From contig MU400831.1 of NCBI GenBank assembly GCA_022578965.1, positions 1-34,464 of the forward strand: DNA of 34,464 nucleotides. Direction: 5' to 3'. Each line of letters starts with the position of its first letter. Positions within the stretch are counted from its first letter, which is position 1. This document shows positions 9,446 to 19,384 of the stretch, one piece after another. The DNA is from Xylaria sp. FL1777 (taxonomy: Eukaryota; Ascomycota; Sordariomycetes; Xylariales; Xylariaceae). Made by a program: the position numbers and the translations under genes. The notes below the pieces were generated by a model. That model was not told the DNA's origin, ran no database searches, and was given only the letters and a program-made list of their open reading frames with translations.

Positions 9446-10480
9446 TTATAAAGTACATTGTACTTTTATTTCCCTGTCTTTTTTTTTATTAATTGGTAAT
9501 AAAGTTCGAATAAATAGCTTTTCTTGTATAATATAAATATCGGAGTTTTCATTGTTTAATCGAAAAGACTTGTTATTATAGTTTTTATAAAGTAAATTCT
9601 TAGCAGAATTAGTAGTTAATTTTAAGTCCGAATTGCTTTCATTAATAGAAATAGCAGTATTATTTAAAATAACACTAGTATTTTCATTAGTAGTATCCAA
9701 AGTAAAACTAAACGAAGAATCTATTGTAAAAGAGTATTTATATATAAATATATAAATAACAAAGCAGTAAAAATAAAAATAAAAGTAATATATATATAAC
9801 AATATATATATAATAATAATGGTAATAATAATAGCAAAGGTAAGTGTAAGTGTAATAATATATAAAAGTATAGTAATAAAAGAAAACCAAAAAGTAAATT
9901 AAAGGAAACAGCAAAGGTATATTATATATTGTTTTTTTGCACATAAAAAACAGTTCTATTATTGGAAATCAGCTTATTAGAAATTATTGTATTAAAAATC
10001 AGCTTATTGGAAATTATTGTATTAGAAATCAGCTTATTAGAAATTATTGTATTATAAATCAGCTTATTAGAAATTATTGTATTAGAAATCAGCTTATTAG
10101 AAGTTATTATATTAAAAATCAGCTTATTAGAAATTATTGTATTAGAAATCAGCTTATTAGAAATTATTGTATTAAAAATTAGCTTATTGGAAATTATTGT
10201 ATTAGAAATCAGCTTATTAAAAATTATTGTATTAGAAATCAGCCGATTATAAATCCACTTATTAAAAATCAGCTGATTATAAATCCACTTATTAAAAATC
10301 AGCCAATTATAAATCCACTTATTAAAAATTATTGTATTAAAAATCAGCTTATTAGAAATTATTGTATTAGAAATCAGCTTATTAAAAATAGGTGTATTAG
10401 AAATAATATTACTTTTATAGCTGTTGCATTTTTTATATAATAACGAAGACTTCCTTTGTAAAGTGTTCTTTTTTTTTTCA
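9446..10480 (-). pseudogene. hAT-II transposase relic, N-terminal exons
   Basis: Read from about 10480 downwards, a Lys/Ser-rich start (KNTLQRKSSLLYKKC) leads into about fifteen 10-residue repeats of the TIISNKLISN type (10430-9950). A very AT-rich pyrimidine-run segment follows (9940-9735; probably intron). The next exon (about 9730-9446) is free of stops: SFTIDSSFSF, NTSVILNNTAISINESNSDL, LNNENSDIYIIQEK and ending KKDREIKVQCTL. KVQCTL is the first half of a BED finger (C-x2-C), whose His pair lies beyond LINE B at about 7400. The Ser/Thr/Asn-rich acidic stretch is typical of a linker before a BED domain. The start codon is not determined. Links across the introns are inferred. Confidence 0.6.
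9950..10425 (-). repeat. 30-bp minisatellite, about 15-16 units, in phase with the hAT-II frame
   Basis: The basic unit ATTAGAAATCAGCTTATTAG plus AAATTATTGT repeats with few changes. A variant unit (10230-10330) has AATCAGCCGATTATAAATCC. Because the unit is 30 bp, every strand and frame stays open. The transposase-sense strand (minus) reads TIISNKLISN per unit, with variants FNKWIYN. It is a continuous array without spacers. Confidence 0.85.
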
Positions 10481-10529
10481 TTAAGCCATTTATTTACTAC
10501 ATTATATTTACTTCGTTTTATATTTATTA

Positions 10530-10975
10530 TTTTAACACCTTTAATATTTTTTACAACATTGTTTTCTTTTTATATTTATATTTTTTAACGTTTATTTCTA
10601 TATATGTATTATTAATACTTTTTTAAAGTATTATTCTTTTTATAAGGTTTTATTACACCGTTTTATTACTTAAGTTTTTTTTCTTATTTTTTAAATGGCT
10701 TATAATGTTTAATGTTTAATGTTTAATATTTTACAACATTTATTTCTATTGTTTATTATTATATTTTTTAAGGTTTATTTCTTTATATATATTACTTATA
10801 TTTTCTTAAAGTATTATTCTTTTTATATGGTGTTTTATACCGCTTTATTACATTTTATAATATTTATTTCTTTTGTTTATTATTATATTTTTTAAGGTTT
10901 ATTTCTTTATATGTATTACTTATATTTTCTTAAAGTATTATTATTTTTATATAGTGTTTTATACCGCTTTATTAT
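10530..10975. repeat. Roughly 125-130-bp tandem repeat, three units
   Basis: Units near 10540-10665, 10730-10850 and 10851-10975 share AACATTTATTTCT, TTTTTTAAGGTTTATTTCT, TCTTAAAGTATTATT and GTGTTTTATACCGCTTTATT. Between the first two lies a 7-8-bp run of TGTTTAA copies (10705-10730). No gene is seen; the block is upstream sequence of hAT-II. Confidence 0.75.
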
Positions 10976-10981
10976 TTAAAC

Positions 10982-11660
10982 AAGTAAGTTATTTTTATTA
11001 TTACATTTAATGTTATATTATAAACTATGGTTTATTTTATATTAACGTTTAATAAATTATAATTGCTTTTTTATATATTATTATAATTAAGCTTTTACAT
11101 TAAACAAATTATTTTAAAAAAGTACGTTTATTTATTATTTTATTATGTTTAATTTTATATTAATATTTAATAGATTATAATTGCTTTTTATACACCATTT
11201 ATAATTAAGCTTTTATATTAAACCAATTATTTTAAACAAGTATGTTATTTTAAATTTATTATTATGGTTTATTTTATATTAACGTTTAATAGATTATAAT
11301 TGCTTTTTTATATATTATTATAATTAAGCTTTTATATTATACTAATTATTTAAACAAGTAAGTTATTTTTATTATTATATTTAATTTCATATTATGGTTT
11401 ATTTATATTAACGTTTAATAGATTATAATTGCTTTTTATACACCGTTTATAATTAAGCTTTTATATAAACCCTATTATTTAAAACAAGTAAATTATATTG
11501 CTTTTATGTTAAATTTATTTTATATTAATGTTTAATAGCTTATAATTGCTTTTTTATATAATTTTTATAATTAAGCTTTAATATTAAACTTATTATTATA
11601 AACAAGTAAGTTATTTTTAATTTATTATTATAATTTATTTTATATTAACGTTTTATAGCT
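10982..11660. repeat. Roughly 117-127-bp tandem repeat, about six units
   Basis: Units share TTTATATTAACGTTTAATAG, ATTATAATTGCTTTTT, TATAATTAAGCTTTTATATT and end AAACAAGTAAGTTATT. Neighbouring units alternate between TATACACCGTTT and TATATATTATTA in the middle, hinting at a higher-order two-unit period. It is non-coding and lies between the subterminal repeats and the transposase start of hAT-II. Confidence 0.8.
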
Positions 11661-11814
11661 ATTATTATAATTATTATATAGTTTATGTTTATAATTATAG
11701 TTAAATTAAATATAAAAAATATATTTAATTAAATTTTATTATTATTATTATTATTATTATTAAGTTTAAAACTTTAATTTAAATATTAAGTAGTTTTAAT
11801 TAAAATTTATTAGT

Positions 11815-12278
11815 TTGAACTAAAGACTAATTAGTTTTTAGTTATTAAAATTTTAGACTAGTTAGTCTTTAGTTCAAACTAACTAGTTTTTAATCACTTA
11901 AAAAAAAAACTAATTAGTCTTTAGTTTAAACTAACTAGTTTTTAATCACTAGAAAAAAAAACTAGTTAGTTTTTAGTTTGGACTAATTAATTTTTAATCA
12001 CTTCGAAAAAAAACTAGTTAGTCTTTAGTCCAGACTAACTAGTTTTTAATCACTTCGAAAAAAAACTAGTTAGTCTTTAGTTCGGACTAATTAATTTTTA
12101 ATCACCTTAAAAAAAAACTAGTTAGTCTTTAGTCCGGACTAATTAGTTTTTAATCACTTCGAAAAAAAACTAGTTAGTCTTTAGTTCGGACTAACTAGTT
12201 TTTAATCACCTTAAAAAAAAACTAATTAGTCTTTAGTCTTAGTCCAAACTAGTTAGTTCGAACTAATTACTAACCCTG
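11815..12278. repeat. Subterminal dyad array and right TIR of hAT-II
   Basis: About seven units of about 60 bp: AACTAGTTAGTCTTTAGTCC, then GGACTAACTAGTTTTTAATC, then an A-run. The pair of half-sites around a GGAC/GTCC centre forms a dyad. The terminal 20 bases include AACTAATTACTAACCCTG, ending at 12278. The next 8 bases (TATATATA) are the presumed target duplication. The core differs from that of hAT-I/III (CTAGCCTAGTA) and of the short hAT (CTAAATTAGTA). Confidence 0.82.
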
Positions 12279-12286
12279 TATATATA

Positions 12287-12756
12287 TATAAAGCAGCTAA
12301 TTATACTATAAATATAATAGCTAAACTAGCTTTTTAAAATAAATTTATTATAGTATTGTTTAGTTTTTAAAAGTAGTTAGCTTTTAAAACAGCAAAAAAC
12401 ATAAAAATAATTTAGCTATAAAAAATAAACAAGTTTTTAAGCTTAAAAAACTAAAATAATAGCTAAAAAAAAACCTAGTTTTTAATTAAACATATTATAA
12501 TTTTAAATTAATTTTAGTTTAACTTTTTTAAAAACATAAATAATATTATAATAAAAAAGTTTATAATTATAAACTTAATAATATAAAAAAAAAGCTTAAC
12601 TTTACTTTTAAATTATAATAAAAACATATTAAAAAAAAGTAATAATAAAAGTAAAACTTTTATTAATATATATTAAACAAGTATTTTATACTTTAATAAA
12701 ATGTTAAAAAAAGTTATATAATTATAAAAAAAAATTTTTAAAAGAAATAAATATAT
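12287..12756 (+). mobile_element. C2: fragment of a Tad1-like LINE (ORF1/ORF2 junction)
   Basis: From AAAGCAGCTAATTATA the sequence is collinear with 28236-28705 of LINE C1 over its whole length, with many C/T and G/A differences. It therefore represents the zone after the Gag knuckles and before the endonuclease. It is cut on the left by hAT-II (TSD TATATATA) and on the right by element A2. No intact frame remains. The rest of C2 is expected left of the window, beyond hAT-II. Confidence 0.8.
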
Positions 12757-14955
12757 ATATATTGTATTACTCGGGCTAACAGCCTATTAGCTATGCTAGT
12801 TTCTATTTTTTATATGTACAGGTAAAAACTATGCTTATGGGTTAAAAGCAAGCTATAAGCAGCTTACTTTTTTTTTAGTAGCTAGGTAAAAATATCTTGT
12901 ATTTATTTCTAGGTTATATTAGTTTTGCTACGATTTTATTAAATGCTTTGCTTTTTACTTTTTTGCTTTTAAGTTGTTTGCTTACTTGCGTTATGCTATT
13001 AACTAAATATATGCACTTTTACGTAGTTACTTTGTATTTTTTTTTCTTTTGTATTTTTTTTGCTTTATAGTTTGCTTGCTTTAGTATTGCTGCTTGCTTT
13101 ATGCTACTTGCAGCAGTTTTTTTAGTTCTAGTACTTACCTAGCTAAATGTGCTACTTTTTTTTCTTAGTTTTTTTTTAAACTTTTTTTTATTATATTATT
13201 AATGCATTATAGTTTATTTGCTTTAGTATTACTATTAGCTTTTTGCTATACTAGTTTTTTTATAACTAAGTTATAACTAAGTTATAAACAAAGTTAATTA
13301 TTTATTACTTTTTAGTTTATTTTTTGCATATTTATTTTTTAAGCTGCTTTTATGCTTTTTATAGTAAGCTTATTAAATAAGCATAGCTTATAAATAGCTT
13401 ATGCACTAAGCAATATAAAGTAGCAATAAATAATAAGTTATTTTACTTAGTTATTTATGCTAATTTTTTTTTTTTTAACTACTAATTTTATTACTTTTAT
13501 TACTATTATTATTATATGCTTAATTTATGCTTGCTTTAATATATTAAAATGCTTAGTTTATAATATAATTAATTATTAATATATTATAGTTATATAAAAA
13601 TCTATTTTATTATAGCTGCTATACTTTTTATAGTACATATTTATAACTAGTTTAGCTTAAGTATATATACTAACTAATATTAAGCTTATATATTTAAAGT
13701 TATAAGTTATTTTATTGTAGTTTTTATTAATTATTTAATTTATAGTACTAAATAAAATAGCTAATAGCTTGCTACTATATAGTTTAAGCTTTTATAACTA
13801 TTTATTGTTATGTTTTTTTGCTATAACGCTAATTCTTAAAATAAAAATAAGTGCTTTAATACTTTATGCTAAAATATTACTAATAGTTTTAAAATTTATA
13901 TTTATTAAGCATGCTAAAATGCTTAAGCTATATTACTATTATATTGCTTATATTACAGTAATATATTATATATTTTTTATTGCTGTTTTTTTTATGCTAA
14001 TTATATAAAAACATTAATAATTTTTGCGCTTATAATATTACTAGTAAGTTTACTAAATGCTTATAATGCAAAAAAAGCAAAATAAGCACTAAAAATAGCA
14101 GTTATAGTTCTATAAATACTTTTAACTATATTAATGTTTATATGTTTTTAAGCTTTACTTTATGTTTATTTTAACTATTAAAGTTCTTTTAATTTTAAAT
14201 GCTGCTAATAATTTTTTAGCTTAAAGAAATTAATAAAAAACTTTAATTATTTATTAAAGCTTGCATAGCTATATGCTATTTTTGTACTAATAAAAATATT
14301 TAAGCTATATTTATAGCTAATATATAACTTTAAGTTATAATTAAAAAAGCAAAAAACGCTGCAGCAAATAAAAAGGCTAAAAGTTTTATATAAATAAGCT
14401 AATTAAAAAGTGTTTATATAACTTTTAAAGGTTAATATTGTTATATATTTAGTAGCTAAAAGTTTTAATAAAATTTTAATATTTAATATTTAATAAAATT
14501 GTTTAATTGCTTTGCTTTCTTATAATGTATGCTTTTTAACTTTTATAGTTCTATGTTTATAATTTTATATTGCTGTTTTTAATACTTTATTATATTATGC
14601 TTTACTTTAAAGTTTATAAACATAAACTTATAATAAGCAGCCTTTTTAAAACTATAAATAATAAATAGCTTTATAATAAATGTTTTAGCTTTTGCTTTAT
14701 AGTTATAGTAAACCTTTTTTAGCTCAAGGAAAAGCTAGTATTAATGCTTAGCTATTTTTGCTCCATGTTTAAAAGCCTTTATTTTTATGTTTTTATAGCT
14801 GCTTACAACTTAATTAGTTTTTTAGCTACGTTATAATAGCTAAGCCTTTTTGTATTTAGAACTTATTTAGCTATTCTATGTGCTTTTTTCAGGTTATGCA
14901 ATAATCAGTAGCCTAGTTAAAAATTTGTTTGCTTTTTTAGTATGCTGCAAGTAAA
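12757..14955 (-). mobile_element. A2: second copy of LINE-tailed family A
   Basis: The copy aligns along its full length with A1 (same ends, same internal order). The sense strand is minus: 5' end near 14955 (TTTACTTGCAGCATACT), 3' end at 12757 (AGTAATACAATATA). The same unidentified frame as in A1 can be followed, with different substitutions. At the flanks only a short AATATA match is seen on both sides, so no duplication is claimed. Differences from A1 are nearly all transitions, as expected from RIP. Confidence 0.72.
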
Positions 14956-15414
14956 GTTAATATAATAAAAAATAGCTAAATAACTAATAAGTAAAGCTTA
15001 AATTAAATTAAACATTTTAATTAATATATAAAAGTTTATATAAAGAAATATTACTTTAGATTAAACATTTTAACTAATATATAAAGGTTTATATAAAAAA
15101 ATGTTTTTATTTTTTAATTTTTAATAGCTATAAAAGCTATTATTTGTATAAATTTAAATTTTACTATAAAAACAACAATATTATTACTTTTTATATGTTT
15201 TTATATTCTTTTTATTGTTTTTAGCTATTTAATGTTAGTTATTTTAATTGTTTAAAATAGTTATATAACAAACAAATTAAACATTTAATATAAGCTTATA
15301 TTATTTATATTAAAAAAAAAGATTTTCTTACTATGTTTTTTTATGTTTATTAAAGCTATAACTTTAAATAATATATAAAAAAGTTTTAAAAAAGCAGAAT
15401 TATTGCTATATAAC
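14956..15414. other. AT-rich remnant left of the short hAT; no gene seen
   Basis: This is the left flank of the short hAT and is continuous with 18746 onwards, since the 8-bp duplication TATATAAC joins them. It holds a direct duplication of about 45 bp: TTAAACATTTTAAYTAATAT plus AAARGTTTATATAAA at 15005-15050 and again at 15061-15104. It may be the upstream part of the pogo-like relic, but no motif could be read here. Confidence 0.45.
15407..15414. repeat. 8-bp target-site duplication of the short hAT, left copy
   Basis: TATATAAC, directly before CAGGGTTAG. It is identical to 18738-18745. Eight bases is the hAT rule. Confidence 0.88.
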
Positions 15415-15690
15415 CAGGGTTAGTAATTTAGTAATACTAACTAATATTTACTAATACTAATACTAAATTAATAATTATTAATACTAAATTAGTATTACTA
15501 AAAAAATACTAATATTAAATTAGTATTTCATTTTTAATACTAATACTAAATTAGTAATTATTAATACTAAATTAGTATTACTAAAAAAATACTAATACTA
15601 AATTAGTATTTCATTTTTAATACTAATATTAAATTAGTATTACTAATACTAATTAGTATTGCTTAGTATTTACTAAGTACTAAGTACTAA
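15415..15690. repeat. Left TIR and subterminal array of the short hAT
   Basis: Repeats of ACTAATACTAAATTAGTATT separated by TCATTTTTA or A-runs, with dyad symmetry around AAATT. The same array is found inverted at 18480-18737 and in the orphan end at 20558. Confidence 0.82.
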
Positions 15691-16223
15691 AGCAATATTA
15701 CATAATAAAATATTCTGTAAATTATTAATTATTAAAAAAGATATAGCACATATAAAATTAGTTTTAAATGTTTAATATACTATTTAAAACATAGTTTTTA
15801 AAAATATTAACTTTGTTATTAAAACTATATAACTTGCAGTAAAAATACTAACTTAAAATTAGTTTATACTAAAAATGCTAGTTATACTTTCATAGTTTTA
15901 TAAAGTTATTAAATTAAAATACTTGTTTATTATAAAACATATAAACTTAGGTTTAATATTATAATAAACTATAAAAAGCCTAGTTATATAAAGTATTAAA
16001 GTTATTATTATAGCATTTTTATATGCTATAAAAATAAAACATTAAATATGTTTTATTATAAAAGTGCTAGTTATGCTTTAAGTAATTACATTATATTAAA
16101 ATATTAAAGTACTAATTAAATATAATATATATAAGTTTTATTTTTATATAGTAATAAACAGAAAAGTATACACTTTTTAATATAATTAAAGGTATATTTA
16201 TTATTATTTTTTTTTTTTTTTTT

Positions 16224-18419
16224 CCACCTGTAGTACACTAAAAAAGCAAACAAATTTTTAACTAAGCTACCAGTTATTGCGCGACCTAAAAAAAGCATAT
16301 AGAATAGCTAAATAAGTTTTAAATATAAAGAAGCTTAGCTATTACAACGTAGCTAAAGAACTAATTAAGTTGTAAATAGCTATAAAAACATAAAAATAAA
16401 GGCCTTTAAACATAAAGCAAGAATAACTAAGCATTAATACTAGCTTTTTTTTAAGCTAAAAAAGGTTTACTATAACTATAAAGCAAAAGCTAAAGCATTT
16501 GTTATAAAGCTATCTGTTATTTATAGTTTTAGAAAAACTGCTTATTATAAGTTTACGTTTATAAACTTTAAAATAAAGCATAACACAATAAAGTACTAAA
16601 AATAGCAATACAAAATTATAAACATAAAACTATAAAAGTTAAAAAGCATATATTATAAAAAAGCAAAGCAATTAAGCAACTTTATTAAGCATTAAACATT
16701 AAAATTTTATTAAAACTTTTAGCTACTAAATATATAATAATGCTAACCTTTAAAGGTTATATAAACATTTTTTAACTAGCTTATTTATATAAAACTTCTA
16801 GCTTTTTTACTTGCTATAGCTTTTTTTGTTTTTTTAATTATAACTTAAAGTTATATATTAGCTATAAATATAGCTTAAATATTTTTATTAGTACAAAAAT
16901 AACGCATAGCTATATAAGCTTTAATAAACAATTAAAGTTCTTTATTAATTTTTTTAAGCTAAAAAATTATTAGCAGCACTTAAAATTAAAAAAACTTTAA
17001 TAATTAAAATAAACATAAAGTAAAGCTTAAAAACGTGCAAATATTAATATAGTTAAAAGTACTTATAAAATTATAATTGCTACTTTTAGCGCTTATTTTG
17101 CTTTTTTTATATTATAAGCACTTAATAGACTTGCTAGTAATATTACAAGCATAAAAATTATTAATGTTTTTATATAGTTAGCATAAAAAAAACAGCAATA
17201 AAAAATGCATAACATACTATTATAACATAAGCAATATAATAATAATATAACTTAAGCATTTTAGCATGCTTAATAAATACAAATTTTAAAGCTATTAATA
17301 ATACTTTAGTGCAAAGCACTAAAGCATTTACCTTTATTTTAAGAATTAACGTTATAGCAAAAAAGCATAATAATAAGCAGTTATAAAGGCTTAAACTATA
17401 TAATAGCAAACTATTAGCTATTTTGTTTAATATTATAAATTAAATAACTAATAAAAACTGCAGCAAAATAACTTATAACTTTAAATATATAAGCTTAATA
17501 CTTATTAATATATATACTTAAGCTAAGCTAATTATAAATATATACTATAAAAAGCATAGTAGCTATAATAAAGTAAATTTTTATATAACTATAATGCATT
17601 AATAACTAATTATATTATAAACTAAGCATTTTAATATATTAAAGCAAGCATAAGCTAAGCACGTAATAATAATAATAATAAAAATAATAAAGTTAGTAAT
17701 TAAAAAAGAAAAAAATTAGCATAAGTAGCTAAATAAAATAACTTATTACTTATTGCTACTTTATATTGCTTAATATATAAGTTATTTATAAGCTATGCTT
17801 ACTTAGTAAGCTTACTGCAAAAAGTATAAAAGCAGCTTAAAAAATAAATATACAAAAAGCAAACTAAAAAGTAATAAGCAATTAACTTTATTTATAATTT
17901 AGTTATAACTTAGTTATAAAAAAACTAGTGTAATAAAAAGCTAGCAGTAATACTAAAGCAAATAAACTATAATATATTAGCAATACAATAAAAAAAGGTT
18001 TAAAAAAAAACTAAAAGAAAAAAGCAGTATATTTAGCTAAATAAGTATTAAAACTAAAAAAACTGCTGCAAGTAGCATAAAGCAAGCAGCAATACTAAAG
18101 CAAGCAAATTACAAAGCAAAAAAAATACAAAAAAAAAAAGAATATAAAATAACTACATAAAGATGCATACACCTAGTTAATAGCATAACGCAAATAAACA
18201 AACAACCTAAAAGCAAAAAAGTAAAAAGCAAAGCACTTAATAAAATTATAGCAGAACCAGTACAACCTAAAAGTAAATATAAAATGTTTTTACTTAGCTA
18301 CTAGAAAAAAAGTAAGCTGCTTACGGCTTACTTTCGACCTACAAGCATAATTTTTACTTATATATATAAGAAATAAAAACCAGCATAGCTAATAGGCCGT
18401 TAGCTTAAATAATACAATA
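16224..18419 (+). mobile_element. A3: third copy of LINE-tailed family A, inside the short hAT
   Basis: The sense strand is plus. It begins CCACCTGTAGTACACTAAAA at 16224 and ends ATAATACAATA at 18419. A TATTATTTTTTTT match of 13 bp stands on both sides (16202-16214 and 18420-18432), with extra T residues at the 5' junction. This gives the best view of the family 5' end. The sequence 18290-18419 holds hairpin-like parts (GTAAGCTGCTTACGGCTTAC and AATAGGCCGTTAGC) directly before the tail. It is longer and probably younger than its host, which it interrupts. Confidence 0.78.
16560..18370 (+). pseudogene. Unidentified protein of family A (A3 copy)
   Basis: This copy holds the same degraded frame as in A1, here on the plus strand. 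The coiled-coil/basic C-terminal section is around 18020-18190 (KKLLQVA-like, then Lys-rich). Stops are TAA/TAG at Gln-like positions. No recognised domain. The minus-strand frame 17409-17170 is a hydrophobic antisense shadow of this one. Confidence 0.35.
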
Positions 18420-18479
18420 TATTATTTTTTTTAAAGCAATATTAAAAGTTTAAATGTTTTTTTAAAATTTTAACTTTAT

Positions 18480-18737
18480 TTAAAGCTTAGTACTTAGTAA
18501 TTACTAAATACTAACTAATATTTACTAATACTAAATTAGTATTAATAAAAAAATACTAATACTAAATTAGTATTTTAAAATTAATACTAATATTAAATTA
18601 ATAATTACTAATACTAAATTAGTATTACTAATTTAGTACTAATACTAAATTAGTATTTTAAAATCAGTACTAATACTAATACTAATTTAGTAATTACTAA
18701 TTTAGTCCTTATATTAAGTATTAAATTACCAACCTTA
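18480..18737. repeat. Right subterminal array and TIR of the short hAT
   Basis: Units of ACTAATACTAAATTAGTATT around short spacers, closing with AAATTACCAACCTTA. It is the inverted counterpart of 15415-15690. Confidence 0.82.
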
Positions 18738-18745
18738 TATATAAC
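18738..18745. repeat. 8-bp target-site duplication of the short hAT, right copy
   Basis: TATATAAC, identical to 15407-15414. Confidence 0.88.
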
Positions 18746-19384
18746 CTAGAATATATAATTAACTAGCTAAATTATTATTTAATTACGCCTTAAGTTAAAC
18801 TTTTAAGTCTTTTATTATTTATTTATTAATTCTTTATTACTTTAAATAATTTAACTAAAACAAATTTATTATTTTAATATATTAAATAAAAGATTATATA
18901 ATATAAAAATAGTTTTTTTATAGCAATTATTATAAAGTTAAACTAAATTACGCATAGTATAATTAATGTTATGTATTATATTATATTATTAAAAAAAAAG
19001 GTTGCAATTTTTTACAAAGCAAATTATTAGCTTAGCTAATGTTATTATATAAAAAGAACTTAATTATAAAATAAAGAATTTTTTACTATATAAAAAGCAA
19101 AAAATTTATAAGCTGCAAAAAATATGGTTAAACAACAAAATCGCAAAAACTATAAAAGTACTTATTATATAAAAAAAAAAAAAACCTGCGTAAAGCGCTA
19201 TAAAGCATGCAGCAAACTAGGCTATAATATGTAAACTTATTAAAACGAAGTAAAAACATCTAGTAAATTAAATTCTAAATAGTTTAAATTAATCGTACAA
19301 AAAATTGTTAAGTTATTTCTAAATATGCGTACAAAAGTTATAAAAGGTGGCCTATTTAATTAAATAGCTAAGTTAATTAAGGAA
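18746..19384 (+). pseudogene. pogo/Fot1-like (DDE_1) transposase C-terminus, relic
   Basis: Many fungal pogo-type transposases end with a Lys/Arg/Gln-rich coil followed by a single zinc knuckle of the form R-C-x2-C-x3-G-H-N-x-R-T-C. On the plus strand, 18990-19290 reads (with TAA/TAG as lost Gln) FTIQKAKNLQAAKNMVKQQN, RKNYKSTYYIKKKKTC, then KRYKACSKLGYNM, a damaged stop position, and T-Y, then NEVKTSSKLNS. Restoring single C-to-T changes gives C-x2-C-x3-G-H-N-x-x-T-C. The DDE catalytic part is not readable; it may have been in 14956-15414 or is lost. The 3' terminus and TIR were not identified. The segment 18746-18860 shows nothing specific. LINE fragment C3 follows at 19385. Confidence 0.6.

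Larger units (their letters stand above)
5399..12278 (-). mobile_element. hAT-II: second hAT transposon, split by LINE B; 3' end lies beyond hAT-I
   Basis: Read on the minus strand from 12278: TIR CAGGGTTAGTAATTAGT, subterminal array (12240-11815), two tandem arrays (11660-10980 and 10975-10530), N-terminal exon with a 30-bp minisatellite (about 10480-9446), LINE B (9384-7455), then the rest of the transposase (7439-5399). The transposase is cut off where hAT-I is inserted. The target at the right is LINE C2; the 8 bases after the TIR, TATATATA (12279-12286), fit the homologous uninterrupted site GCATATATATATAAAGC in LINE C1 near 28230. The TIR matches those of hAT-I, hAT-III and the short hAT at 15415, although its subterminal repeat has a different core. 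Confidence 0.85.
15415..18737. mobile_element. Complete short non-autonomous hAT, carrying A3
   Basis: The left end is CAGGGTTAGTAATTTAGT at 15415. The right end is ATTAAATTACCAACCTTA at 18737, the inverted end with two RIP-type changes. Perfect 8-bp duplications flank it. Without A3 (16224-18419) and its extra target copy the element is about 1.1 kb: subterminal array (15415-15690), a core of about 530 bp with the same AAAGTTATTA/TATAATAAACTATAAA blocks as the 189-bp repeats of hAT-I, and a second subterminal array (18480-18737). No transposase is present, so it is a deletion derivative or MITE-like element that would depend on a full hAT in trans. Confidence 0.88.

Noticed and set aside
9738..9944. 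Tyr/Leu/Phe-rich open frame on the minus strand
   Set aside because: It is a TAT/TTA-rich stretch, probably intron or leader of hAT-II, with no conserved feature.
9937..10182. Open frame on the plus strand through the 30-bp minisatellite
   Set aside because: A 30-bp period keeps all frames open. The transposase sense is minus, and nothing outside the repeat supports a plus-strand gene.
9950..10425. CRISPR-like array
   Set aside because: The repeats are directly adjacent with no unique spacers, and the setting is a eukaryotic transposon.
16116..16298. 60-residue open frame on the minus strand across the A3 5' junction
   Set aside because: It spans the insertion border between the short hAT and A3, so it cannot be an old gene.
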